This document shows, piece after piece, positions 23,700 through 36,300 of a stretch of DNA of 64,000 nucleotides. Within the stretch, counting starts at the first letter, position 1. Every line of letters begins with the position of its first letter. The notes under the pieces were generated by a model, which was not told the origin of the DNA, ran no database searches, and saw only the letters and a program-made list of their open reading frames with translations. The DNA lies in NCBI GenBank assembly GCA_014871385.1, contig CM026430.1, positions 17,108,995 through 17,172,994 on the forward strand. Reading direction: 5' to 3'. The stretch comes from Ceratodon purpureus (lineage: Eukaryota; Streptophyta; Bryopsida; Pseudoditrichales; Ditrichaceae). The translations under genes and the position numbers were made by a program.

Positions 23700-25131
23700 T
23701 TGAGCTTTCTTCTGGTGAGGGTTAGCTAATGCGCTAGCCGCTTAGTGTTGGGATACCTCCCGTATTTCTTAGGGGACCACGTCATTGTTTCCCCCAATAC
23801 TAACTTCAAATACCTCGAGGATTCTAGCATACGTTGGACATGTTCAGAGGTGAGGATGGGTGGATTCATGTCCGGTGAGGAGCCAAAATCAAGGAAACAT
23901 AGGTCAAAGGTGAGGAGTGTTGAGGAGGTATGTCCATGTATTGCAGTCTTGATGGCTCCCGGAATCTCTGTGGTTGGATGTTCCCTTCTGCGGTTCCTCA
24001 CTGTAGTGTACATTCCTCGCAGCATGGCTTTTTTGTTGAGTAATTCTTGTAGAACCTTCAGAATCACACTGGGATTTCTAGTTGGTCTACTGATTGAAGT
24101 GCGGCCATTGATTGCGAGAAGCCAAGCTAATCGGGAAGCTAGTGGGAGCTGGGGGTCTCTCTGGTTGGGGTTTGGATATAGGCGCTTGGCTTTTTATAGT
24201 TGAAGAAGGCCTTGCACGAGGGTTGGTTGGAGAAGTACGATTTGTTGCCTTGTTTAGCTTTAAGGCAACCCAATCATCCACCAAAAGGTTTAACGAGAAA
24301 TAAGCTTTTCACCGGACAAGCTCTTGGTTGCAGTTGATAAGAATCGAGCTCCATTTCCCCTCTAGGCCTTTGAAATTGAAAGCGGATGGACATCCTCTTG
24401 TCACATCTAGTCCCACACAAAATCTTGGATTATAGAGGTTGGGGTTTAAATGATTAGCCTCATAAACAGGACCAAGAGATAAAGCTAAAAAACCTTCCAA
24501 GGGTTTGAATTCTAGAAGAAGCTTAATCAAGTTGATCCAAGTGGAAATCTTTAAACCGAAAGGATAATTTGGGTCAAAGCCAGTGACTTCCTTTTGGTAT
24601 ATACAGATATCCAACAATGTCACATGTGAGAAGAGAGCCAACATCTTCCTTGTGACCAATAAGTCCATCGTAGACAGAAAAAGAAAACCTCAAATCATGT
24701 CCATTCTGAAGGATGGTTTAGGGATTGGATCCAATTGGCTAAGAAGTATCAAGGAATCTTCTTACCGGAAAAAACTTGCAATGATTGTATGATCTTGTAA
24801 CTCATTCGCAGTTGCTTGAAGGGTGGCATTGTCACACTTTGGAGTTTTGGTGACAAACCGCATGAGTAAGCAATGGTGGTTCCTATTGTAGCCATTCGTG
24901 AGGCTCTCTCCCTCTTTCGCTTAATTGACTTGGGTTGAATATGCCTTTGTCGCCTATCCTGTGGCACAAAGCAAAGTGAAATAGAGAAGCATCAACAACC
25001 ATTGATTTTGGAGCTAGACGGTGAGAAGGATCAGCAATCATGGATGTAGGGGGGGCCCGCTCTAGGGCTTCCTTGTACGTTTTCATTTGTGTTAGACTGA
25101 CCAAGCCAGATGAACTTGGGTAGTACATCAA
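23700..25131 (-). pseudogene. LINE ORF1 (gag-like) remnant
   Basis: Fragments at 23726-24067, 24309-24668 and 24883-25131 on the - strand carry the plant LINE ORF1 pattern. W-I-(N)L...L..LEG.LAL...G is followed by PRFCVGLDVTRGCPSAF, typical of the segment before the zinc knuckle in RNA-binding gag-like proteins of plant LINEs. Interrupted by stops. Confidence 0.55.
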
Positions 25132-25386
25132 ACTGTCTCTAGCTCAAGCACACACTAATCCGCATTACTCTGCTAAGACACTAAGATACGACGAATTTGG
25201 TCATTGTTTATGACTAGATTTTAAGGCTATAACTAAGTATTGAATAAAACGGAATCGCACTTGCAAGGGGCACTGCAGCTCTTGCATACTATATGAAATC
25301 ATGTTTGAACGCTCCTTAGGCTAAGCAAGGTGGAGGCTGTATAAAGACAGCAATCAAGCTCGACGGCAGTAGTCTTTTCGGGCCTC

Positions 25387-25853
25387 CATTAGGGGAAAAA
25401 TCAGGTCTCCTATGGGCCTTGTAAGACAGCCCGGATTAGGTGAGCTTCCTGCCCGCTGACACTTCTCTTCGAAATCTCATTGGTCAATATCCTGCCCGCT
25501 GACAACAAAATTCGCCCCGCTGACAACAGGATTCGCTGACAATAGGATCCGCTGACAACAGGATCCGGTACTGTCCAATGGGGTGACAGCAGTGGGCACA
25601 CGGTCGGTGACAGTGTCATTACTGCTTGTATTGTCCAATGGCGGGTTGGGGAAGGGTGGGGAAGGGAAGCGATTGGCTGGACCCCCCAAATGCCAACTGC
25701 TGGCACTGCTGGCAGCATTTGGCGACCTGCTGGCAGCATTTGGCGACCTGCTGGCACCATTGGTGCCTGCAGGTAAAGTGCACGGGCATGGCAAAAATTC
25801 AGGCACGGAAAACCTGCAAAAGGCCCATAGGAGACCCCAAACTTCTCCTAATG
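25387..25853. mobile_element. 467-bp non-autonomous TIR element, CATTAGG family
   Basis: The left end CATTAGGGGAAAAATCAGGT (25387) continues as CTCCTATGGGCCTT and returns inverted at the right end, finishing CCTAATG at 25853. The internal part has a short direct repeat, CTGCTGGCAGCATTTGGCGA, in tandem near 25708-25752, and degenerate GCTGACAACAGGAT repeats near 25495-25567. No coding capacity. The end structure matches the 16147-18925 element. Confidence 0.72.
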
Positions 25854-26289
25854 ATTGCTCTTGCCGTAGTTTGGAAGTCTCTTGCATCCAATTCTGTTTT
25901 TTTAATGATAAGGTCTTTTGTGGCAAATTTAATCCATGGGACTCTCTTGTTGGCTCATGCATGCATCCACAAACATCTAGTAGATGAGCATCTTAACTGA
26001 ATTTATCTATCTGTGAAAGTGCGCATTTTTCTAGTCTCTAAGATTATCAATCAATATTTTACTCTTATAATGAAATAAATGTGCATTTGGATTAGGGTAT
26101 CAAGGCAACACTAATATAGTAAACTAACATGTCTATCTAATTTTACAAAAACTTTGAGAAATAGGCCTTTATGCAAAATTTGAAAAATGTGAATTTCACC
26201 AATATCATGTAGAGTGGGTAGAATATATACTCTCTCTATATAGTATATCAATGGATCCTAAAAATACAAACTATTGTTCAGTAGGCAAT

Positions 26290-27365
26290 ATCCTCTATTC
26301 TTTGTAATGTGCAATTTTTCCTCGGTTTCGTTAACTTTTATAAATTTTTTATTAAAGACTACTCTAAAGACTAAATTGCAGCACCATTGACACGTCACAT
26401 TGGCAAAGAAAAATTACTTGAAATGATCAAACACAAGAAGTTTTTGATAAGCTTAAAATAGCTTTTCTATTGCACCCATTTTTATGCATGTTGATTTTAT
26501 TATTTAAAAAAAAATTAATTAATTTTTTATTTTTTTTAAAAATGCCTCAAATTATGCATTTGAAGTTATCCTATCTCAATATGGTGACAATGATTATTTT
26601 CATCTAGCTGCATTCTATTCTAAATAAAATACTGAATCCTAAATTAATTATGAAATTCTAGATAAAGAATCATTAGCTATTGCGCCCACATGGACTTTTG
26701 CAGCCACTATCTATTCTAGAAAGACCTTGGACATCATTATCAATGGATTTCATTAATGATCTTCCAAATTCACATAATTTTGATTCTATTTTGGTAATAA
26801 ATGAGTGTTTTACCCAAATGTCACATTCTAGACCTTGTAAAAAATCAATTATTGAGGAAGAAATTGCAAAATTATCTATAGACAACATTTATTGTATCCA
26901 CGGTGACCTCTTGATATTAACTTCGATCAAGATCTACAATTTGTTTCAAAGTTTTGGAAGATTTTCTTAATACTTATAAAAGTGAGAATTAATCCTTCTT
27001 CAACTTATCAATGGGCAAACTCAATAGGTAAACCAAATCCTAGAACAATATTTATGTTGCACTATTAATTACCATCAAGATGATTTGAAAAATCATTTAC
27101 CGTTTGTAGATTTTATTTGTAATTATACCTTACATTCATCAATAAAGCAAAATAAAATAAAATTATGGTTAACATTCTAAAATAGATTGTTTCAAGTAAA
27201 GATAGTTGGAAGTGCATCAATTGAAGACCTTGTAGATCATATGGCTGCCATTCATGATGAACTCATATTGCCATCCATAATAAACTCAGATTCCAACTTC
27301 AAGAAGCTTAAAATCATAATAAAAAATATGCAGATGTTCTTTCCAAACTACAACATATATTCAAA
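26290..27365 (+). mobile_element. Ty3/gypsy chromovirus remnant, 5' part (RT end, RNase H, integrase)
   Basis: In + strand order: the end of reverse transcriptase (about 26330-26440), an RNase H-like stretch with VILSQYGD (about 26545-26680), then directly an integrase segment (26680-26900) with [17 protein letters not shown] and DSILVINE. A late integrase segment ends at 27365 (DLVDHMAAIHDEL). Direct abutment of RNase H and integrase points to an internal deletion. Multiple stops. This is a plant retrotransposon remnant, not an active element. It is interrupted at 27365 by the CACTA transposon and resumes at 59076. Confidence 0.82.
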
Positions 27366-27381
27366 CACTAGAGCAGAACAG
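27366..27381 (+). repeat. CACTA left terminal inverted repeat
   Basis: CACTAGAGCAGAACAG. It pairs with 59060-59075 with one mismatch (G/T at position 11). After a 5-base gap TGTCC follows in both ends. Confidence 0.95.
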
Positions 27382-28334
27382 CATACTGTCCTGCGTTAAA
27401 CCGCGTCAACAGTGACGTAAACCTGGACTTATGGAAATTAGTGCGGAAATGTGATCCAAATAAACATACTGCACGTTAAACGTTTTAACGTGCACGTGTC
27501 ACTTTTGACGTTGCTTTAACGGGTTCTATCAAAGAGTGTCAACTTGAATTTTGAAGTGACGGTTCGGTGTTAAAGATAACAAAGCGAGACAAGGACGCGT
27601 CAACTTTGACATAGCTCTGCTTTGTGGACAGTAACTTTTCCGGGGAGTTTTTTACCTCAGGGTAGTTTAGTGATGGATGAATTTAGTCACATCCCACGTC
27701 AGCACGTTTCTTTTAACGTAGTGGGTGTTCAGGTTGACATGGGAAACGTTCAATTGCGTTATTAAAAACATAGGTCTAGGGTTTCGGTTCTGCTGACGTG
27801 GCGGCTAGGTTGTCTGTGAGCTACATCCTAGGGGGTGTCAACAGTGACGCCCGCGTCTTGGATGACATAAAAACGCGTCACACTGCGTTTCAAGAAACAT
27901 ATGGACGTAGTTGACGTGTCCCCTATGCATGTAAGGTAGGAATGACGTGGCGGGTAGGTTTTCACGAGGTATATGTCCTAGGGGGTGTCAATAGTGACGC
28001 GCGCGTTTTGAGTGACATAAAAACGCGTCTAATTGACGCGCGTGTTAACTTAAACGTGGGAGGCATTGCTGAATGTTTTGATGTGAAAGTGTCACTACTG
28101 ACGTAGTTTTAACGTGAACGTGACAGACTGTACGCAGATTTAAGGTGATAGCGTCACTATTAACAAATGGGAAACTATTACGGTACTTTTGACGTTCACA
28201 CGTCATTGTTAACGTAGCTTTAGCATGCATTGCGTTGTGAACGTTACTAAAAACGACAACTGCTGTTCAGTAGACGTGGAACTGAGTTACGTTAAACATC
28301 ATTTACAGTCAACTGACATAAAATCTGTGGAGGG
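27382..28334. repeat. CACTA left subterminal repeat region
   Basis: Dense degenerate copies of ACGT-core motifs (TGACGT, AACGTGAC, GCGTCA, GTTAACGT) spaced by roughly 10-30 bases. In En/Spm such subterminal repeats are the binding sites of TNPA. A longer repeat is embedded: CTAGGGGGTGTCAA with T/CAGTGACGC occurs near 27828-27850 and again near 27979-28001. Confidence 0.85.
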
Positions 28335-31300
28335 TCAATGCTCACTATCTGATGAATCGCCGAGAAGGTGGTCAGCTCCCTCATCGTCAGTGGCCGCTGC
28401 TACGGGACCAACTATGTGCCCTTCTACAAAAGACCCGTTCACTATGAAGTCCTCCGAGTCTGATGCTTCGGGTCTACTGGTCTCTATGTTATTGGCACGT
28501 GATGAAATAGGGCCGGTGATCTGTGCATCTGCGTCGTGATCTTCTTCTGCGAATGCGCGACCTCCATGGCTGCCTCGAACATCAACCTTGCAGACCACCT
28601 TCCACGGCCCGTCGTTGGTTGCAAAAATACTTGCTGTACATGAATGGGAAAAGCAAATGACTGGGGACCTAGAGGTGCTTTGTATTGATCTGCAAAATTG
28701 ACAGAAAGGAACCCGTGTTCATCCCGCTTCATTGTAGGAGTAGCACCTCCTGTTCTTCCTTTAACCCATGAACATACAAGAACTACGACGCACGTACGCC
28801 TGTAGTCCAATTCGAGTATTTCTTCAACATGGCCGACGTACTCCTCTGTCTCTGCCTGTCCATCATCTGTGAAGGATGCATGCACTCCACTGTCCATGGT
28901 GGTGTTTGAAGCTTCAACTGAGCGGCAACGAAAGTGCATGCCATAAGCCTTCATTGACCAATACGCGGTTGCAATAAACGATGGAGGCCTCGACAAATCG
29001 AACGTGGTCTGGGTCGATGCGCCTGGAGCCAGTGGCACGGTCGATTTAAGGAAAATAGTGTACGCAGTGACACGTTTTAACGGATGTTAACATGAATTCC
29101 GGTGACGTTAACGTAAAATCATGTTTCTAAAGACATTAAATCATGTTTACGGACGTTGACATATGAAGGGAAAAAAAAATAGGGAAGGGTCACAGCTATA
29201 GTTTAGGGTGGCACCGTCTGTAGTGTTGAAGTGAACTGGCGTTCGTGATTACAAAGTTGTGAATCCATTCACGAAGAGTGCGGGACATCAGTCGCCTTAC
29301 TCCCTTGCCCTCCACCATTTCATCGTGCATTGCCTGCTCTTCATTTGCGTCCCACACTCTGCGGGACGTAGCGCCGTAACGTTCCATATACTCTGAGCAG
29401 AATCCAAGTGTTTCTTCCATAGAGTATGCCTCTGCCATGCAACCCTCGGGCCGAGCGTAGGAACGCACATAATCCTTGAGGGTCTTCATGTATCTCTCCA
29501 TTGGATACATCCAACGACTCTGAACTGGGCCGCATAGAAATAGCTCATCCATGAGATGCACAAGAAGGTGCCCCATGATGACCATTGAACCTAGAGGAAA
29601 CTCGCGCTCAATCATACAGAGTGTCTCGTTTGCGTCTGCAACCCATTCCTGTTCTTTGGCCGGGTTGATTGTGCGACTGCACAAGCGCCTAAATACCTTG
29701 CTGACTCTCATGATGCAGGTCCGGACTTCGCGATTCATATTGACATTCCTCAGTGACACGGGTAGTATCTGCAAATGCCAAAAAGAGAGTTAAATAGAAT
29801 GTCAGAACGTACGGAATTAATATTCTGTTTACATACCACAGAAAGGTACAAGACGGCTCATTGTTTTCAAGGGACATGAATCTGCATACGTGCTTTGTCT
29901 TTAACCTGGGGTTACCCCTTGTTTCCAATAACGCGGAATTGCGTTTCATCAAGTTTAAAATAACAGGAAGCAACATGTTTTGACTTCAAAGGTACGTTAC
30001 TCATTGTTTCAAGTAACGTTACACTGCGTTTTCGAGGAATTTCGCATAACACGAAGGAACATGCTAAAGTGTTAACTAAAACATTCCATTGACAGGAAGT
30101 AACATATTGCTTGTATCTCTATAGCTGACACACATTCAATAGGTCAACTCAAACATAATAGCAACGAAGAATTGAAACTTGCTTACGTGTTGCATTAGGA
30201 TGTGAAAGTCATGGGATTTAAGAAATCTCAATCTTCCTTCAGACACCCTTTTGTGAATGGCGCCTGCATAATTCTGTGGCACCTTCGTCGATCCTATTAC
30301 GGCTAGCATGTCAGTCTTCGCTAGTGGTAGGAGAACATAAGGTGCGTGTGGCATGAATAGCCGGCCGTCTCTGACGTCAGTCTGTCTCAACCATAAGTTA
30401 GACCTCACTCCCATATCTTTGAAGTCCATGCGTCCTCGGGGAAAGTCAGTCTCCCCGAACAGAGTCTTTATTATATTTTCACAAAGGTTTTTCTCGCAAT
30501 GCATGACGTCCAAGGTATGCCTGATCAGCAAGTCCTGCACCACATTGACGGCCACGTTCAAAATTCTAAAATTCTATATATTTCTGTGGGGTGACAGAAA
30601 GGGACGTTTTCAAGTGACATAGGTTGACAGGTTTTAACGCTGTTCAGTGTTTAAAGTGACGGTACTCTATGTCACAGGTTCATCATTTAAAGACATCGTG
30701 GTGACACGGAATAACAGAGTTTCACGTTACAAAGCATCTCTTGCACTTAAACGTATTGACGACTGGAGCACAGATAAAAAGTGATGAGCGGCATGGCCCA
30801 AACCTTCCAATATGGAAGGGAGAAAAGCGCGGAAATTCTCTTCACTCCGTGCCTCCTCACAGGATCGCCTGGACCATCTGCCTTGCCACCAGAGGCAATG
30901 TACGCCTCCCTTTCTTGTGCAAATTGCAGGACATCGCTGCCTGTCATCCTTGAACATGAACAACCTCTCTCTTCAAGACCGTTGAATCGAATATCGGTAC
31001 GGAATGCATGGTCCTCCGGAAGACGCTGGCGTGCACCTACGTACACTATCTTCTGGCCGTTAGGGCCCCTCGCAGTTCTGGAAACAATGTTCGGACCACA
31101 AACTGGGCAAGCCCTGTAGCCCTTCGTTTGTTGTCCTGAAATCAATCCATAAGCGGGAAAATCCGAAATTGTCCATAATAGGAGGCCACGGAGGGTGAAG
31201 GACCTCTCCGCTGGATCTGCTGAAGCGTCCAAGGCTGGTGCGCCTCCTCAGAGGGCATGCAATTCTTCCAAAAGTGGCGCAATGAAAACGTCTATGTTCT

Positions 31301-31704
31301 TGTCCGTTGGTGACTCCTTGCCCGAAATTAAAATGCTCAGCATGATGAAAAAGCGTTTTGTGAGTAACCACGGCGGTAGATTGTAAATTATCAAGAGAAC
31401 AGGCCACGTTGAATGTGACGTACTCTGAACCGAAAAAGGGTTCAATCCATCAAGTGACAGTGCCATGCGCACGTTCCGATTTTCTGCTTGAAACGTGGGA
31501 TCTATGACTCCAATGTGTCTCCAAGCGGGACTGTCGATTACGGAGTCCATTACGGGCTCGCCATCCCCGTTCGTGGTCACCCCACCCTCTGAATGCCATT
31601 TCAGAAGCTTTGCAATTGCAGGAGAGCCAAACATGCGCCTCAACCTCGGAATAAGGGGAAAGTGCCTTACAACCTTCGTCGGTGCTGTCTTCGTACCTTC
31701 ATAC
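28335..31704 (-). pseudogene. TNP2: TNP2 transposase of the CACTA element, main part
   Basis: - strand exons: about 31704-30804, 30534-30187, 29768 to about 29196, and about 29038-28335. The first holds RHFPLIPRLRRMF, YNLPPW and DFPAYG, then GYRACPVC; the second DVMHCEKNLCEN. The third is a DUF4218-type segment (MVIMGHLLVHLMDEL); the fourth a DUF4216-type segment (FHVQQVF-like, PWKVVCKVDVRG). This is the Transposase_21 family, the DDE enzyme that cuts CACTA ends. Defects: TGA at 31250-31248 where a Trp codon is expected, and a 1-base frameshift near 28625 inside DUF4216. The N-terminal exon lies 14.6 kb away at 46320-47160 because another transposon sits in the intron. Confidence 0.92.
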
Positions 31705-31874
31705 AGATACAGAGAACACTACATCACGTTACACATGACACAAATTGTGTGACACATGACACAAACAATGCGTCTAATATGACATGAATGCATTCTTAAT
31801 GGTGACATAAAGTGCGTTTAAAATGACATAGACTGAGTTACTCATGACATAAATTACGTTTCCAATGACATATA

Positions 31875-31893
31875 GGGTGTAAGCACACTACGC
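31875..31893 (+). repeat. left TIR of nested transposon
   Basis: GGGTGTAAGCACACTACGC, preceded by TATA. It pairs with 46202-46220 (18 of 19 positions). Confidence 0.92.
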
Positions 31894-33350
31894 CCCCCTA
31901 AAAAGTATGTCAGAAAAGTACTTTTTCGGAAATACTCGGTAGAAAGTACTCTGTTTCCCTAAGAAAAAACTGTGCGAATGCACTTCTCATTACAAATTAT
32001 GATGGGAACATTGCACAGCATTGTTATTGAAATTCTAAAATCACAAAAAGAGTCGTCTGTAGTAACAAAAGTAGTACTTTTCCCGAATTTAAAAGTATGT
32101 CAGATTGTCCAAAATTCTACAAAGTACATATTTTCTAATACTTAGAAGTTATATTTTGCTGTAATATTGAAACCGGGTATTGGACGCATAAAAGGCTAGG
32201 GACCCCACTTGAAAAATCTAGAAGAACCTGAAGATCGATAGAAATCTTTGCTGCCTTTTGTCTTTTTTTTTTGCAGCGTATATTTCCTAAAATATAAGGA
32301 TCTTTCATGATTTTCCTACGTAGAAGGCTTTCCAGACGTGTGCCCCATGTTGGCTAACGGCACGATCATTCTTCTAGGCTGTTTTATTAGGCTTTCAGAA
32401 TTTATGCGGCCGCCACTGAGTGTAGTTGAAAATGTACTTCCATTTTCAGAAGTACTGTGAGTACTTCATTGCAGAATTTCGACCGTCGGATTATCAGATT
32501 TTTTCATCACAGCCGTACACGTTGCTGATAAGGTCCGATATAAGTGGATCTAGCCGGTTTCGAAAGCAGGTGGATCTTCTATTCGTTGAGAGGACGGATG
32601 AAATGTCATTGAACTCTGTGCATCACTTTGAGTTGTCTTGCATGCGACTGTGTGCCATGCAAGGGTTTTCGACGTCGTTCCAGACTGCCGTCTTTGTTTT
32701 TGGAGCAGAGTAGGGTGCGGCGCGGCCTTTGCAAAGGCATGCGAACCAATGTCAGGGGAAGCGATATCTCAGAGCCCGACACTAGTGCAATCGCTGATAA
32801 CGTCGTACTATTGTGTCAAGGATCCCCCCCTGCTTGTCCAGCAAAGAATCACTCAATAATTTCCTGCTTGCGAGTGTGTCAATGAGGAGAGTGAAAGTGT
32901 AGGTCAAGGGTTTACTGCTTGTTCATGCTATAGTCCAACGGAGGATGTTGCCAGTAGTAGTGACGTTGCTGCCACGCCAACGTAAAGGCGTGGTGATATT
33001 GGCTGGTACCTACACACCTCTAACCAGGTTCTCCAGGCAAGAGAGCGACTGGTCCAGAATCCGAGGTCGCTCTTCGGAGCTTTGGTTACCGAGGACGGAC
33101 TGTCACGGGACGAACACACAAGCCACCCAGTTCTTCGAAGTCCTTGCCCTTCGGTGAGTAGGTATTTCAGGTTTTTTTTTGCAAGTTATCTTGAGTTCCG
33201 ACTATGTATGTCCTCTTCCTTGTCATGTTGTTTCAAGGCATTTGTATTACATGTTTGCATTTGACCCTGGGCGTAGGTTCAGAGCAATGGTATTGGCAGA
33301 CACTATATCCCAGACTGTGCTCGTCCCTCTCTAACCGTGTAGTCTCCACG
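31894..33350. other. nested transposon: left subterminal region and unresolved 5' part
   Basis: 31900-32170 holds repeated AGTACT/AAGTAC motifs. A + strand frame at 32426-32713 (MKMYFHFQKYCEYFIAEF...) has protein-like composition but no recognised domain. It may be a 5' exon of the transposase gene or chance. Confidence 0.5.
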
Positions 33351-33359
33351 GGTCTCATG

Positions 33360-36300
33360 ACGTGTAGGATGGGAGACAAGGCCCGTTCACAGAGGTCGAG
33401 GGTGCGACGCTGTGGTCCGGCGGAGAGGACGGCATCCATGGAATCTGTAGAGGCTGCACGGTTAGAGAAGGCGGAGCGCGATCGTGCATACCAGCGACGC
33501 CATCGCGAGAGATGTTCACAGGGCTCGGAAGGAGGGGAGACGACGACGAAGGAACCAACTCAGTTGAGGCATGGTGGCATAGTCAAACAAGAGTAAGTCC
33601 TAACAGGAAGGACGTGGTCAACAAGGGCGGCGGCTTGAAGAGAGGAGGGCAGACACATCCCAAGCACTACTTGACGGTCACGCAGGTATGACTTCGAACT
33701 ATATGAATGTACTTTAACACTGTTCTACCTCAAGTACTAGCATTGAAGTATTTCCATTGTCGTCTTTTGCCCCTTAAAATATTGTTTTGGCTTCTTTGTT
33801 CGAATAGTACTTTATTGGTGGAAATGTACAACGTACCGATTGTAGTGTCTGTCCTACGACTCATCCAACTGTAGTATGCAAACTACTACATTACAGTTGA
33901 GAACTACCTACGCAAAACCCCTAGTACTCCAACAGTAGTAGGTCAAGTACTATATCACACACTAGAACTACCTACGCACTACACCCGGTACTCCAACAGT
34001 AGTATGTCAAGTACTATATCACTCACTATAACTACGTACATAGTAACCCCGGTACTATTTTTATTTTTTCATCAATGACTTGTGGAAATAGAGCTCCTAC
34101 CCAACTCGTATTGTTACTTATAGAGTACTTTCCAGGCTTTACTCATATACTTTTAAGTAGCACTTTCTGATGAAGAGTACTATTGGTGACTATACTAATA
34201 CTTGCCAAGTATTATGTACTGCTGTAACTTAGATACTCTCAATACTTTGGAATAGTACTTCCATTTTGTAATGTACACTTTGGTTCAGAATGTACGCATA
34301 GTACTAACAATACTCTTATCACTTGCGGTTTGCAGACTGCATTCTTCTTGCAGTTCAAGGAGGCTCATCCAGAGTGCAAAATCGGTCAGCGACGGTTTGA
34401 GGAATTGAAGCCATGGTACGTGAAACCTTTGAGGGACCGTAATGTGTGTTGCTGTATCTTTCATGTTGAAATGGATCTCATGAGGGTCGGGTTGAACACT
34501 TTACGGGAGGAAAAAAGGGGTCTGCATGCACAACGAGGTTGCTCCTGTGCTTGTACTGTCTGCTCTACAGTTTCGGAAGATTCAGCGGCTGCTGCTGTAT
34601 GCTGTGATGCTCATCACAGCGTATATAAGAGGATTACTCAACTTTGGGAAGCTTGTCTTTGCCCTAAGGAAGAGCTTGCTGAGTGGCATAATCTGAGCTG
34701 TCTAATGGGTGAATGTAAAGACTGTGGGGTAGAGACGCTCCCACTTTGCCCACATGAGCTGTCTTCGGAAGAAGAGCCGAAGCTACGTTGGAAACAGTTC
34801 TCCTATGTTCAGATTGGGATGGATCGGGAGACAGGGAAGGCGAAGAAGCGTTTACAAGAGGTATATCAAGAAACAAGTCCAGTTTTGTTCATCAATTACA
34901 TGAAACCTAAGGTTCAAGCTTTCATCAAGCACAATTTTATTGCAAATTGGCAGGATCATCAGTGCAAAGAAATGATGCGTGGTTTGCCTGAGGGTGTCTT
35001 GGTTTCTCACATTGACTTTGCAGAGAACTATGAGTTTCAGAGTCAAAACGAGGTACAATCTATGTATTATATGTCTGAGTATGTGTCCTTGCTGGTTCAC
35101 ATCACCCTCCAGAGGGTTCGTGATGAGGACGGTGAATTAGTCACCCTCAAAAATACTCACTATTATATTTCAGACGATAAAAAACATGACAGTCTGTTTG
35201 TTCAGCATTGTCTCATGCTCCATTGGAGGTGGTTGAATGATAACGGTCAACCACCGTCAGAGCATTGGGTATTTTCTGATGGATGCGCAGGTCAGTTTAA
35301 AGGTGCAACGGCAATGTATTTTGTTGCAAGGTACCCAAGCCTTACCGGTGGCTGCTCCATGACTTGGAATTACTTCGCAACCGGACATGGAAAAGGTACT
35401 TTAGTACTTTAAGTAGTCTGCTGAATGTACTTTTTGTACTAAATGTGACTGTTTGGCTATGCCAGAAATCTGCTGATTGATTCACCTTGTATCATGCTGA
35501 TTGATATGCCTTCATGGATTGGTTGCAGGGGAATGGGATGGGGCAGGTGCAGTAGTGAAGCGGGCCTTACGCATGGAACAAATTCGTAACCCTGACAGAC
35601 AGTTGCAGAACGCATATCAGTGTGTCGAGTTTCTGAAACAGGGTTTTTCTTCTCGAGCACCTTCCTCATATGCTGGGAGCAGTACCCGAGATATTCATCG
35701 TACCTTTTGGCACGTAGGTGAGCACGAAATTAATAGAGAGTCGTCAATGGCGTGCCACACCATTGCTGGTTCGAGATCATTTCATTCGATAATGGGGATG
35801 TCTGCCACAAATAAGACTTTGTTGTTGGTTAGAGCTCTTTCTTGTTACTGTGCCTCATGCATTGAGAGGGACTGGGAAAATTGCGAGCAGCAGGACCATG
35901 TCAAACACTGGCGTGCCGTTCAGCTCCAGCCTAAGGCACCTACAGAAGAACAGGACCCAATCGACGATGACACTATGGATCAGGTAGCGACATGATCTTA
36001 CGATCATTTTTTTACAAGTTTATTTTCCTTCAAATTTAGGTGTACAATATTGTGATGTATGCTGCAATCTTTTTAATCTCTTACAGTAACTTTGACTTGT
36101 AATGGCTAAATAGGTTCAGCAGGGAGAAAGGCTTGACGATGTCCTTGAAGTCGGAGACAACTTCGTGGTGCCACCCGAACAACCGAATGAGGAGGGGGTT
36201 GATTTTTACGTTTTGCAGTGTCAAAGACGAAAGTACCAATTACAGTCTCCTCTGCAGTGTCCTTGGGGAGCTGAGTTTGAAGCAGGGGATTACGTCATTG

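Larger units (their letters stand above)
19810..25131 (-). mobile_element. decayed LINE (L1-type non-LTR retrotransposon)
   Basis: Reading from high to low coordinates on the - strand: an ORF1-like region at about 24.3-25.1 kb with a DUF4283/zinc-knuckle-type gag signature near 24309-24668 (PRFCVGLDVTRG); an AP-endonuclease region at about 22.2-22.7 kb (ETSILLHPKW); reverse-transcriptase palm at 21186-21401, where FANDTT stands for the usual FADDT; thumb/connection at 20811-21110 (RLFLARKALVVKQVL); and a zf-RVT zinc finger at about 19.95-20.1 kb with a CxC and THCFFEC pattern. Many frameshifts and stops, and one catalytic Asp replaced by Asn, show it is dead. No poly(A) tail or target duplication was found with confidence, so the limits are approximate. 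Confidence 0.82.
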
